64,000 bases of DNA from Prunella strophiata (lineage: Eukaryota; Chordata; Aves; Passeriformes; Prunellidae): NCBI GenBank assembly GCA_036583965.1, contig JAZBQD010000027.1:7107187-7171186 (forward strand). The letters run 5' to 3'. Position 1 is the first letter of the stretch; the number at the start of each line of letters is the position of its first letter. This document shows, piece after piece, positions 1-11,900 of this stretch. Below the pieces are notes generated by a model. The model was not told where the DNA came from. It made no database searches and worked only from the letters and a program-made list of their open reading frames with translations. Position numbers and translations under genes: made by a program.

Positions 1-640
1 GCGTCACTTTCCTAAAATTTTGTTGTGTTGTAAAGACTCGACAGTTTCCAGTTAACAAGGCACAGGTGCAGCTGATGAGTGAGGCTGGAGGAGCTCTCAG
101 TGGTCCCCATCATCCTCCCCCCTCTGAAAGTGAGAATTTATGTTCCCCTCCTGAGCATCAGCAGGTTTTGAAAGCTCCTTAGCTGAAGAGAAAAAGGCTA
201 AATGCTGTCAATATTAAAAACTTTTCCATTTGAAAGGACAAGTGTTCCTACAAAGGGAAAAGAAAAGCATGGCTTATTTTAAAATGTTAGCAGTAATGAA
301 TGATTTAAATTTGAAAAGGTCAGAAAAATGCTATTTGTAAGTTCTCATTGGGGATTTTGCACAGACCTGACTGTTATATTACTTGTTTTCTTCAGCATTG
401 ATAACAGTTGCAGGTGACACTTTTTTCTTGCCATTTGGAAGTCCCTCCAGTGTAATTTATTTTTGTACAGCTTTGTATAAGGTGCTTTGTCAGAAAAGAT
501 CCTAAAGACCTTCTGACTCAAATACTGAAATGCAGCACTGTTTTTGGTGAGCAGGCAGCAATCCCTTGTTGCTACTTTCTCACATTCGTAAATGGTGTCT
601 CAAAATCTCACAAGTCATGAGTTTGGCTCAGTTTTCTTTC

Positions 641-663
641 TTTTTTTTTTTTTTTTTTTTTTT
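641..663. repeat. T23 homopolymer
   Basis: An uninterrupted run of 23 T follows GTTTTCTTTC and precedes CTTTCTCTCC, so it sits in a wider pyrimidine-rich patch. No target-site duplication or retrocopy is visible beside it. Confidence 0.9.
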
Positions 664-2984
664 CTTTCTCTCCTTCTGAAGTAGATCTGCCCTTTAAAGG
701 GATGAAAACTTACATCTTTACCTTTTTTTTTAAAAAAAAAGAAGGATAACCAAGAATCTTGCCAAGGCAAGAACTCAGCTTGAAAAAAGGTGCAGCTTTC
801 AGGAATTCACAAAATACTTGTAATATCTAAAGAATTTAGAGGAGGAAGGAGAGGAAAGAAAGATCAAGCAATGTAAGTGAGGCAGAGCCCCATGGTATCC
901 ACCACCTTTGGATCATTAATGTTCATTCAAAACACAAAAGCTCAGACTTAATTTCAGCTGAAAGGTCTTAATAGGAATACTTAGTGCCCAGTTGTCTTAT
1001 TTTGGCTGGTTAAATGAAAAAAATTGTTCATGACTGACTTCAAACAATTGGTCCCCAGGTACTTTGATGGCTCATACTGGTAGCATTCAGCATTGTCCAC
1101 TGACTTGAAATTGTTATGCTATTAATATTAAATATAGTATATGATTTTAAATATTTAATATATGTATGTTGCATCAATATTAAGAAGGCCTGACACTTCC
1201 TACTGCAAACCCTATTTTCAGTTAGTTAAAACTTCTCATACTTGTAATGATTTGACACAAAATTTTCTGTGCCAGGTGTCTGCCTCAGGCAGAATTTTGT
1301 GGTGTTCTATGGTGTGTTTGTTTTTTTTTTTTTCCTTTTAATGTCAGCCAGAGCTGCACATTTATTTCTGTGAGCAGCCAGCCAGGGAAAACCATGCAAA
1401 ATAAACCTGGGATCCTTTTTGAAAGGACCCTAATGTGTCTTTATCCTGGGGGAAGGCACTTAACCTTTGTCAAAGGTGTGACTTTCTTTTGGAAACCTGC
1501 TTCAGCTGGAAAACCTGCTGGGAGCTGGGTGAATCCTGTTGGAATATGATGCTCAATACAGCCATCCTCTCTCAGTGCCTTCAGCTCCAAAGCAAAACCA
1601 CCCTGCTGTGTGCTGGCCTCCCAAATGGCCAGCAGCTCCTTCCAGCTCCAGTCAGGAAAAATGCTGGCAATAAGAAAGAATGTGACATATTTCAGCCACT
1701 CTTCCTCCTTTTGTTCATGGTTCATCTTTATCTTGCTTGTGTTAAATACACTGAACATCCCTTAACATATGTTTGTGCTTTTAATTCCTGAAATAAGTCT
1801 GCAAGGGACTATAAGGAAAACTAGACATAAATTCAATTTCTATGTAAATTTTAAGGCTAAAGGAAGCACCAAGCTTTTCCTTTGTTTTCTGTCCCAATGG
1901 TTTTATCAGCAAGATACCTTCAAATTCAAACTTAACTGCCCATGTTATGGAAAGAGGTCCTCCTCCTTCTTCTCTCAGTAGGCAGAACTTGCCTGCCTTG
2001 TCTCATGTTCTCCAACATCTGTCTCAGATTTGGCAGCCCAAGCACAGAGCCCAAGACTGCAGCAGTTGTCTTCCCTCATGCTGTGAAGCCACAACACATC
2101 TTGGTGCATCCCCAAGAGTGTGGTTTGACTCAGTGCTGTCCTGAGAAGCTTTTCTGCACCATTCCTCTTCCACCTGCCCAGAAATTGCAGATCAGTTTGT
2201 CAAAATAATGCAATAGATTTAAGATTTTATCCAAAATCTGAAGTGAAAGCACAGAATTATAATTTCTGGTACAGCATCATCTTCGAATATTGCTTCTTTT
2301 AGTGGTATTCATACATTCCTAAATACCCAACAAGTATTTTTATTGTAAAAACTTCCACCATTTTTCTCTGTATTGATGCTCTGGAGATCCAGAACAATTT
2401 CTAGGGAATTTTAAGTACATTTAATCTAGTTTTATTTTCTTAACTTGACATTTCTTAAATTCTTGAATACTCATTTTGGAGTATCTCAATTATATTGCTT
2501 GTAAGATGACAATCTTGTACATCTCTGCAACTTATATAATAATTCATAATAGTGATAATTTTATTTCAAAAAAGTGTTTTAACATGCTCAGTTTGTTTCT
2601 AGTCCTTTTGCTCTTTATGCTGCATAGCTGATGTGTTAAAGGGTATAAGCGTAGACAGAAATTAGACTAAAAATTAGATTTGTTCAGCAAAACTTTGATT
2701 GCTGTATCACAGCCTTTTATGACAGCATTCAGTTCAAAGCTGTTTGCATACCTTATTGAGCAAGCTGCATATTTTTCCAGCGTGTGTACCCAGTGTGTAT
2801 CCTGTAGTCATTACATTTTTGCACACTCCACTGGCTGAGCTGCATGGACTATTTTAACCATCACCAGGAACACTTGACGGAGTTCAGCTGCTCGTTTGAG
2901 CGCTTCGGTTTGTGTGCTTTATTACTCCAGTGGTGTGTGTTGATAAAGTTCTGCTCTGTGCTGTTAAATTTTTTGGTTCTGCCA

Positions 2985-3080
2985 GCCCAGCTCGGTGCCA
3001 TGCTGGGGGAATTGCACGCATTGCTGAGCGCTCGCTCCGCGGCGAGCGGGAGCGCTCGCAACGCCGTAATCGCCGGCGTT
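2985..3080. promoter_or_regulatory. CpG-dense patch with two GC-rich hairpins, possible regulatory element
   Basis: About 16 CpG dinucleotides fall within roughly 95 bp in a region otherwise almost free of CpG. Two adjacent inverted repeats are visible. GAGCGCTC occurs at 3026-3033 and 3050-3057, with CGCTCGC/GCGAGCG nested inside (3029-3035, 3042-3048). AACGCCG at 3060-3066 pairs perfectly with CGGCGTT at 3074-3080. Retention of CpG usually means low germline methylation or selection. Reading it as an enhancer or a small orphan CpG island is inference. It lies about 2.7 kb before the AGBL4 exon. Confidence 0.35.
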
Positions 3081-4884
3081 TTGTTAAATGAGCTGCATAT
3101 TTTTGTTTTTATATACATTGCTTACCCAGTTGTGTACATTTGCCCAACTCATTATACAAAATAAGCTTGATTGGAATAAGAACATTCTCTACCAGCTGTC
3201 TGCTCTGAGTCAGTATGTAACAAAATTAGCAACTTTCCCTTTCCAACAGTGACATGATTGCATCCAAAGTTTAAGGCAATTGGTTTGGAGATCTTGTTTG
3301 TTTCATTCACTCCATGCAAACATCAAGATTAACAAACCAATTTGTTGCAACTTAATTTGTTTTCAAAAATACGAACAGAGTTAAGTAACAGAGGAAAATC
3401 TGAGTATTCTAATAGAGGGAAATGTTTCCATGTAGAGCATAAAGCATGTAGAGACCTAAATACCATTCTCAAACTTAAAGCCATCCATTGTAAACATAAC
3501 ATGGAAAATAACTAGAGACCTCCCAAAGTGGATATTTCATCAGATTTCATCCTAAATACTTAAAATTACAAACTGTAACAATCAGTAAATTTAAGTGCAT
3601 TCTTTCATCCAGAGTTATAAAAACAAGTTCATCTCATGACCATTAGAAAATCTCAAAATACATGAAAGCTCTTGTGCAGGGATATGTGGTTTCCCTACTG
3701 CCTTTGGTGCAAAATTGTAATTACCACCTTCAAAAAAGTGATTTTCTCAACTTGCTAGTTTTTCATGTCAGTTCTAGTCAAACCTACAGGTTATTTTTAG
3801 ATTTTGCTTTTACTGATTGGCAGAATTTGCAGCATAGAAGTATGTGCTCCCATTCACAAAATCTTCAACACTACCTTACCTCAAAAAAACTTGCTTAGTT
3901 TTTCTTGAGTACAGAGCCACTTAGGGACTATGCAGTTTACCTGGCTTCCTACCTGCTCCATATGAAAGGATAAATGTGCCTGGTTCCTTTCTGTGTCCCA
4001 CTGCTGATTCCTTTCACTTTAATCTCATGACTCCCTGTTGCCTGAGCAGACTGTAGAAGGTCCAGATTTGTTTTTGCAAAGTTTTACAAATGAAAGCTTA
4101 TTGTTTTAGTCAAAAAATGGTTTGATTTTCAAACAGTGATCAATCAGTTTTTAGGCTTCTCGTGGATCATTATGAGGGGTGCCAACATTACAATAGTTTG
4201 TTCTAAAAGAAAAGTGTGAATATAATTTTTAGTGGTTTGTATTCACTTCTACCTTTAAAAAACAAATGTAAAGAGATTCATAGAAATTGAATTTACACTG
4301 TCTTGTGGACTGTTTTATAAAAACTAATTTAGACTTCATATTTTGTTTTCTTGGAGTACATCAACACTGGGTATCAAAAGAGTACAACAAATGAGGGGTA
4401 CTGCATTTGCCATCTGAAAGCTCAGTGTACTCCATGAGATGAGCTAGATCAAATTTAGACTTTCTTAAAAGAGACAGAATAAGTAATTTTATATGAAATG
4501 AGTTGAAGCAGACAGATGGTAAAGAAAAAGGTTTTGTCTGTTTTCTCTTGTCTTCCCCCTGCATTAATTTCCTTTTAGTATCAGTCCATTACCCTTAAAG
4601 ATCTAAATTCTATTCTTCCCTTGACCTATTAAATATCATCTTCAGTTTTTCCAAAGTTTTAGTTTAAACTAAGATCAGATTTAGAATATTTTTCTTCTTA
4701 TCTGTCATATTCAAACAACTAGGTGGCTATGTGCAATTTCTGTGTAGGTATTCTGTACACTTTTTGCAAAGGAAAACTCTTCCTTTTGCCAGGGGAAAGG
4801 AAGAGAAATATTCCTATCTTTGGGGAAAAAAAAATCAGAAAACTCTTTTTTTTGCTGCTGCAGCTGCTGTGTGAAGGCTAAGAT

Positions 4885-5420
4885 GGGTGGGGGATCAAGT
4901 GCACCCTTGGTCAGTTTGCAGATGACACCAACTTGGATGGGAGTGTTGAGTTCTGGGCCCCTCATGACAAGAGTGACATTGAGGAGCTGGAGTGAGTCCA
5001 GGGAAGGGCAGTGGAGCTGGGGCAGGGTCTGGAGCACAAGTCTGGTGGGGAGCAGCTGAGGGAGCTGGCGGATCTCAGCCAGGAGAACAGGGGGATCAGG
5101 GGAGACCTTACAACTGCCTGGAAGGAGGTGGTAGCAGGGTGGGAGTCAGTCTCTCCTCCCAGATAACAAACAATACAACAAGAGGCTTTACCAGAGGTTT
5201 TAGATTACATATTAGGAAAAACAATTCTTCACTGCAAGGGCTGTTAAGGATTGCAACTGTCTGCTAAGGGAAGTGGTCGCCTTCTCCAGAGGGATGTGGA
5301 CGTGGTGCTCAGGATTGTTTAGCCATGGACTTGGCAGTGCTGGATTAATGGTTGGACTTGATCTTGGAAGCCTTTTCCAACTTCAGCAATTCTATGTTTC
5401 TATCCTGTGGTTCTGTGAAG
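4885..5420 (+). mobile_element. CR1 LINE, 5'-truncated 3' segment including the end of the RT region
   Basis: In one frame the bases at 4901-4948 read CTLGQFADDTNLDGSV. This contains the FADD form of the reverse-transcriptase active-site box used by CR1. The typical CR1 downstream sequence follows: TTCTGGGCCCCTCATGACAA, then GACATTGAGGAGCTGGAG, then GGTCTGGAGCACAAGTCT. The element ends with GGTTGGACTTGATCTTGGAA, CCTTTTCCAAC and the terminal ATTCTATG-type repeat. It is broken by frame changes and stops, so it is inactive. CR1 copies are normally 5'-truncated by incomplete reverse transcription. The left edge is uncertain by about 20 bp. The right edge could be 5405-5420. Confidence 0.93.
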
Positions 5421-5765
5421 CAGTTAGAAGGTTTTCACAAGGAATGTTACCCCATCTCCCAGCTTTCCATCCACCTCTCTAATGTTAACTGCAGCACACT
5501 GGGGTAGCTCTGCTTATTTTTTCATCTGGCTAGGATTCTTACTGAAAAATCAGCATGCTAAATTAAAAACATATATTTCATATGTATCAATGCAGTGTGA
5601 AACAGCATGGACATTTTAAATACTTGGAACAGACAGGATATCCATCATCTGAGTCTATGGAGAATAACAATAATTCATAAGGTACACATCTATTGCATAT
5701 GTTATCTGTGTACATTTTTATGCATCTGGTATAGATAACACATGTAGAAAGTCCTTCAGAATTTA
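5421..5765 (+). other. AGBL4: AGBL4 intron between the CR1 copy and the exon
   Basis: This is AT-rich intronic DNA of about 345 bp between the CR1 3' end and the splice acceptor region. No gene or repeat was recognised. Confidence 0.7.
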
Positions 5766-5804
5766 TGCCTGATCTCTTTTCTTTTCCTTTTTTTTTCCCT
5801 CCAG
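5766..5804 (+). other. AGBL4: 3' splice site of the AGBL4 exon
   Basis: A strong pyrimidine tract runs from about 5774 to 5802, rich in T with interspersed C, and ends in CCAG at 5801-5804. A possible branch point, CTGAT, has its A at 5772, 32 bases before the exon. The exon opens directly with an Arg codon, so this intron is phase 0 and the previous exon should end in a whole codon (Gln in the family). Confidence 0.85.
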
Positions 5805-5899
5805 AGAGTAATTTTCAATGTTGTCAACTTCAGTAAAACAAAAAGCCTCTACAGAGATGGGATGGCTCCAATGGTGAAATCCACAAGTCGACCAAAATG
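5805..5899 (+). CDS. AGBL4: Internal coding exon of AGBL4 (cytosolic carboxypeptidase 6)
   Basis: AGBL4/CCP6 is an M14-family zinc carboxypeptidase of the cytosol. It removes glutamates from polyglutamylated side chains or tails, chiefly of tubulin. Read from the first base, the exon gives 31 codons plus two bases, including NFSKTKSLYRDGMAPMV and ending STSRPK plus TG. I recognise this as the vertebrate CCP6 segment in the beta-sandwich N-domain, before the catalytic domain. No zinc ligands or catalytic residues are expected here and none are present. The segment differs from the human protein, as I recall it, by about one conservative change (Val for Ile after RVIFN). The final TG needs a G from the next exon to make Trp, as the family has. 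The acceptor is CCTCCAG and the donor ATG/GTGAGT. The preceding and following exons lie outside the window. Identification is from memory of the family, not from a search. Confidence 0.93.
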
Positions 5900-5905
5900 G
5901 TGAGT
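5900..5905 (+). other. AGBL4: 5' splice site of the AGBL4 exon
   Basis: The junction reads ATG/GTGAGT, matching the vertebrate donor consensus at all six intronic positions. The exon leaves two bases of a codon, so the downstream intron is phase 2. Confidence 0.88.
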
Positions 5906-8900
5906 TATTCTCCTAAAGAATTAATGAGTTAAATGTGTTTTACTTTGCACTTGTACCAAAGACCCCATGGTTGAGGAACACTTTTACCTGTATGAGAACC
6001 TTGATACAGCAGTGTTGTGAGGACAGGTTCTCTTTTGGAGCAGATGTGAATGTGAATTCTGGAGGCTTCTTGTAGTGCCTTGTTTCAAGTGCCATGACTG
6101 GAATGATGACCATTTGAGCAAACTGAGCAGTCAGGGCTTGGTGCAAATTGTTTTCCAGTGGCTGTCCAGCTCTTAGGACAGTAATTGTACCATTTTTGGC
6201 CTGCATTAATCTCAAAAAAAGCCCCCTGCAAATATTAGTGGGAGATTGGTGTGGTTTTGAAAAGCTGCTTGGAGTTGTTCTGCCTGTTTTGGGGTGGCTG
6301 GAGTTTGGTGGAGGAATGTGAGCTCTGCCACGAGAGTTGGCCTCACATGAATGAAGCAGTGCCTGGTCTAAGGCAGAGGGAGGCCAAACAACCTCATCAT
6401 CAGCCACATCAAATGTACAAAATGGGAACTCATGTGCATATTAAACATGTGAATGCCCATATAGATTGTACATTTTCTCAAAGCAAATGTAATGAAACAT
6501 CTACTGTGAATAATAATATGTAAATCTAGTGAGTCTGAATGCATGCAAGGCTTCCAAGAATTATTTGATTTGCCTTTGCCAGGAGACTTGTTTGAATATG
6601 GATAGAGAGGTTAGGCCAGAGGTGTACAGTAAGTTATTCTTGTCAGCCTTACCAGCTGCTACTTTTTATTGGTTAATTAGTAATACATTTGATCAAGCTG
6701 GACATTATCTGGGCTTTATGAATATATCTTTCTTAAATGCTTCAACTGTCACAAGTTTTCCACTCACAAGATGGAACTGGTGGTCATAAGATTGTTCTCA
6801 TTGTGTGGCTTCCTCTTCATATGACCAACAGAATGGATATTTGGCTTTTTTGTCTAGATTATAAGGTCATATGGACAAAAGAAATGTCTCACAGTACAGT
6901 TAGGGGATTGAGTCAATTCCAGCTCAATAGGAGCATGTAATAACATTGAAAATTAATTTAAAAAATCCATTGCATTTAGTGTTTTTGTAGCAAAAGTCAT
7001 GTTAATTGTGTTTACTATTTAACTTCAGAAAAATCTTTTGGGGTATTTCAGGGCCACATTTATCAAGCATATTTTAATCATCTTTCAAAAGCTTTTGCTT
7101 CTCTCACTGGGTTCTGGTATTTGCAGCTAAGTGTATTGTGTTTTAAGTTTATCTATAAATCAGATATTGCTTTCATACAAATTTTATGCCTTACTTTGGT
7201 TTCAAATTAAAGTGTAAATCTTACAAAACAATGCAAAATGGACTTATTTTTTTAGAGCATAGAGGCTCCTTCACTATTTTTAAAACAGATTTCTCTTCAA
7301 TTTCCCTGGAGATCTATTTATTTTTGTGTTTTATATTTTTAGAGGATGTATTTTGCTCCCATGAAAGTGAGGAATGAATAACATTGCCTGGAGCCAGGCA
7401 CAGTGTAGGCAGCAGGTGCTGAGCAGCTTCCTTTTGCAGGGCTACTACCACACTTTAATCCTGTTTCAAAAATTCAAGATGTAATTTTATTTCTTTAAAA
7501 AGATGATTATTCTATTAAGATATTTTTATTTTTTTCTAATAGTCTGCATATGAAAACATCTTGCTCTGCTTTGAAGGTGCACATTAATTCATACTGTTAT
7601 CAGGGACCTTACTGATATTGGGGTCTACTCAGTATAATTTTCTGTCTTGATGTTAATAGGATTTATGCATGTGTTTGCCAAGTGGGAAAACATATATATT
7701 ATTTTTGGATATATGAGCTCTATCAGGGCTGTCTTCCATTTGGATTATGCCTTTCACAGTTACCTCTGTATCTGTTTCCATGGCATTCTAGTGCAACCTG
7801 TAAACAAAATTTTCTCTTTCTGTGTTGGCTGAAATAGGATTTAGCAGCACTTGCAGCTGCTGTTGCAGCACACAGGTGGCTGTGGTCCTTGAGCAAGAGC
7901 AGGGCAATATCCAGCTGCACTGATTGGATCCTGTTGGATGTTTTGTATGTATCAGTCCTGTAAGCAATACTGGATCATTCAATGCTGCAAAAGTGCTGAG
8001 CTCTACACGAGGGGAGGAAGGTGTGGAAGGAAAACTGTTGGAACTCTCCACCTCATATTAGGGTTTATGTCAGCATAGCAGTTTAGTGGACACAATGCAA
8101 TTAAATTAGAAAATTATATATTAATTTCAAAAAGCTGAAGAAACACTAAAGGTTTGAAAATCCAGTTAAAAGGAAGATTACCAGTAGCCATGGGCTACAA
8201 ATACTTCTGTAGTTTAGGCTTCATCTCTGAACTCCTCTTTATGAAATATTTGAGGAATTAGTCATTATTGTACCTGCATTTGTTCTGTACCAAAATTCAC
8301 CCAACTTCCTCTGGCCACACTGATAAGCACGACTCTGTGTCACACATAACTATTCCACTCCCTGTTTTAGATCATCAGTTTTGACTTTTAGATGATAAAG
8401 TGCCTGTTTTCTTTTTTTCATTTGAGAGATATAGGTACATTATCCCTCTTAATAACAGATGTTCAAGCCCGAGTTATGGCTTTTTGATTTAAATGAAAAC
8501 TCCTCCTGTATTCAGGCTAGAATTTGACTGTATTGCTCACAAACCCCTGCATATCAAAAGCAGATTGGCCTCCAGAGACTGTGAATTTTAATATTTGTTT
8601 TGAATGTGGTTATGCAAGCATGGCTCCGAGCTTTGCAACACTTTGTGAGTTTGATTCTTGACTCTGGAACATATTGCTGCCAAGTGCTCTTGAAGTAGAG
8701 AGTGTGTCAAACAGAGATCAACGTTTTTGACCTGTATTCTCTTGCCCTGTGGGGTAAGATCTTTAAATGCAGACAGCATCAAGGTTCAGCTCAGTGTTAC
8801 TGATGTAAATGGAGTATATCACTGTCATCAAAGCACTCTGTGTGGACACAGATGTTCTGGTGTTGACATATTCTTCTCTTTTGAAGCAAGGCCAAACATT

Positions 8901-11900
8901 TCTAGTAATGAGCTACTGGAAAAGAGGAAGCAGTAGGGATATCCTTGAGGGATAAGGAAAAATATAGGTTTCACTGTAAAGAAAACAATTTCTTAAAAAA
9001 AAATAAAGACTAGAAAAAAATTCTGATTAAAATGATGTGTATGTTTTCCCCACATGTGGTCATGCACACTAAATAGTAAGGGATTGTATCAGTTGTATCA
9101 AATTTCACTGCACTGAAGCACAGCTCACATGTAGAAATACAGCAATGTGTCAAACCTTGTGACATCAGCTGCTTTCCATAGCAGACTGGACAAGATAAAA
9201 CTCAAGATTTGATTGCAAATTAAGGAAATGGGCCATGTCGCTTTAACATTTTGTTTAAAATTAACTGTTTTTTCAGCTATAATGCACCAAGATTTCACAG
9301 AATTGGAGGGTATTTTAAAATCAAAAATGACTATATATATGTTTTTAATATAAAACCTCAGCATCATAGAGACCTGTTCTGATTTGCCTGTGTCTGTTTT
9401 TCCTGTTTAGTGGACATGAAGAATTTGAAGGGAGATGGATTTGAGGAAATTGAATTTTTGCTGTGTTTATGGACTTCATGCTGTAATCCTATTTTTCTTT
9501 GCTGCTTGATTTAAGTGCAACATTATTTTGTTGCAGTTTCTTAATCATGATTTCACACTAAGAGCTCTGTCTTTGGAAGTAAAGGTAGTAAAAAAGCCTG
9601 CCATGTTGGCATAGCAGTGGAAGACCATCTAAGTACATATATACTGTACTAATTTATTGATTGCACAAAGTTTTACAAGTTTCTCAAAGTTAAATAGAAG
9701 AGTGAATTGTTCGAGAGGCAGCAGATTTTCCAAATGATGAAGTGAGCAAATATTCCCTTTGGGCAGAGAACAGCTATAACTCTTGATTATTCAGTGTGAG
9801 CATTGCCTCATTGGGGACATTAGTTTTTCAAATTGTGCTAATCTTTTAAAAGTAACAACTGGCCACTCATCACCTTAGGTATTTCAGCAAGATCATGTGC
9901 AAAACTCTAATTAGTATTTATAGAACAGCAACTCCTCCCAGTAGGATAGTAAGCAGTAGCTGGCAAATATCTGGTTGACACCTGTTAAGTCTTTAGACAT
10001 CCATTGTATTTTATTCTGCATTTCAAATGAGCAGAGAGCAGTAGGTGAAGTCCCCATAATTAAGGGATAAAGGATAATAAATAACATGGCTCTTGAGTGG
10101 ATGAACACAAGGTTAAAGGCTGTTCTGCAGTTTTGATGCTGTATTTCAAGAACTGTTTGTTTGTAATAATGTTAGCTAAAATATTATTGAGCCTTCAGCA
10201 TATGGAGGATTTATGTCTAGATCTAAATGTGTTTTGTTTATAATGTCAGATTTCAAACTGATTCTTGGCAAAGCAGTTGCTTTCTTCCCTGTCTTTTATC
10301 TCACTCAGCAGTGATGGCTTTTAACTGGGTAGCTCCCTTCCCCAGCAAGCACTCTGCTACCTCTGCTGCTAAAACATCTACTCCTAAATGCTCACAACAC
10401 ATTGCTTCTGAAGTGTTTTTCTTTTCCAGCCAAACCTGGAAGCACAGAAAAACTTCTGGGTAATTAATTCAAATTTGAATCTGTATGTATCTTGGTAAAT
10501 ATTGTCATGATGAGGAATTTTGGTAGACATCAAGAAAAGCAATGTAAGTTTTATGAACAATACTCCCATATGTTCCATTCATCAGAAGGGGACAAGTCTG
10601 AGAAAATCTGAATTTTGAGTAGCTAAAATGTGTTGCTTCTTGCCAAGTTTCTTTAACATTTGTGTCTACAATGCAGTGTTACAATCACTACCATGTCTAC
10701 CAGGCTGCATTATACATTCTGAGACTTTCAGCAGCATTTTTAGTATGTATTTATATATCTTTAGCCATAAGATAAGCTGTTTGTGAAATGAGCTGTCATT
10801 TGTGGTGAAACAGTTTGAGAATAAAGCACTAAATATATATATAGCTTGCTAATCTGAAAGACTAAAATTGCTTACTATAAAATATGTAGCAGGCTGGGGC
10901 AAGTGATAACATCACCTGAATTTAGGTGAAGAAGATGAGCAAGCTGTTAGCATTACCTGATTCCTTGCTTGGCCTATTTTACAACTTTGGCTACTCTTGG
11001 AGGTTTGTTCTTTTGCCAGCTCTGTAATTTCTGTGTGTGCATGCTCCTGCTTTCCTGAGGGATGTGGTGAGAATTCTTTTGGAGGCTCAGGAATGTGTCC
11101 CGTGGCACAGGTGGGTGTTGGCGCAGTCCCTGCCAGGTGCAGCTCCAGCTCCTCAGAGCTGCCCCCTCCCTCATCCTGCACAGGAGCACCAGGCTGGGAG
11201 GGGGCCCAGGGTAAAACCAGACTTTGAGGAAGAGAAGGAGGAGTTAATCTTGGTCTGGGTCATCACAGAGATCCAAAATCAGCTGTACAGCTCCAGCCAC
11301 AGGAGCAGTGAGGGAGCTGGGAATAAGTGGCTGAAGCAGGGCAAGGAAATGGGGGTAGCAGCTCCCACAAAAATGCCTTGAGAATTGTCTGTGGAACCAC
11401 AGCCTTCATTTCAATAATTTGCAGCATTTTATTTGGAGAAAATAGGGAGAAAGGCATTTCAGTATTGAACCTTCTGAAATCCCATGTTGAGTGAAAAGCA
11501 GAAGTAGTTTTGTCTTGGTCTTAGTTCAGCTCTTTGGAAGAAAATAAGATCTTTTTATATGGGTTTCAGGTTGCCATGTATAGTGAAATAACTGCCAGTC
11601 CCTGGGTGAATTAATGCTTGTGTGCATCTTGCAAAATAACAAAAGAAACAGTTCTAGGCACTCTACAAACCTAAAAAGAGAACACACTCTCTTCCTCTTT
11701 CCCAGCTCAGCAAAGGTGGTTGTTCCTGGAAGTAGAGGGAGGGTTCCATACCACTGTTATTAACAACAGCTTTTGTGGAAATAGAGGAGAGATTTTATTC
11801 TGCTGAAACAATGTATGAGTCAGATCCCAAAATTAATGTGTTTATTGTGTAGATTAAATGAGATTTGTGTCAAGAAAGTAAGCTACATTTTATTGGAGGG

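Larger units (their letters stand above)
1..4884 (+). other. AGBL4: AGBL4 intron, upstream part
   Basis: No exon was recognised. The stretch is AT-rich unique-looking DNA. It includes a T run (641-663), AT-rich sequence near 1120-1160 and a GC-rich patch at about 2985-3080 that is listed separately. I looked for the preceding CCP6 exon (the stretch before RVIFN) and did not find it, so that exon is presumably left of the window. The short frames here show no codon or domain signal. Confidence 0.75.

Noticed and set aside
3662..3898. Frame ending NLQHYLTSKKLA, superficially like the CCP6 segment FQHYLDSLQ
   Set aside because: The match is only a few residues. It lies upstream of an exon that precedes that segment in the protein, and it has no splice sites.
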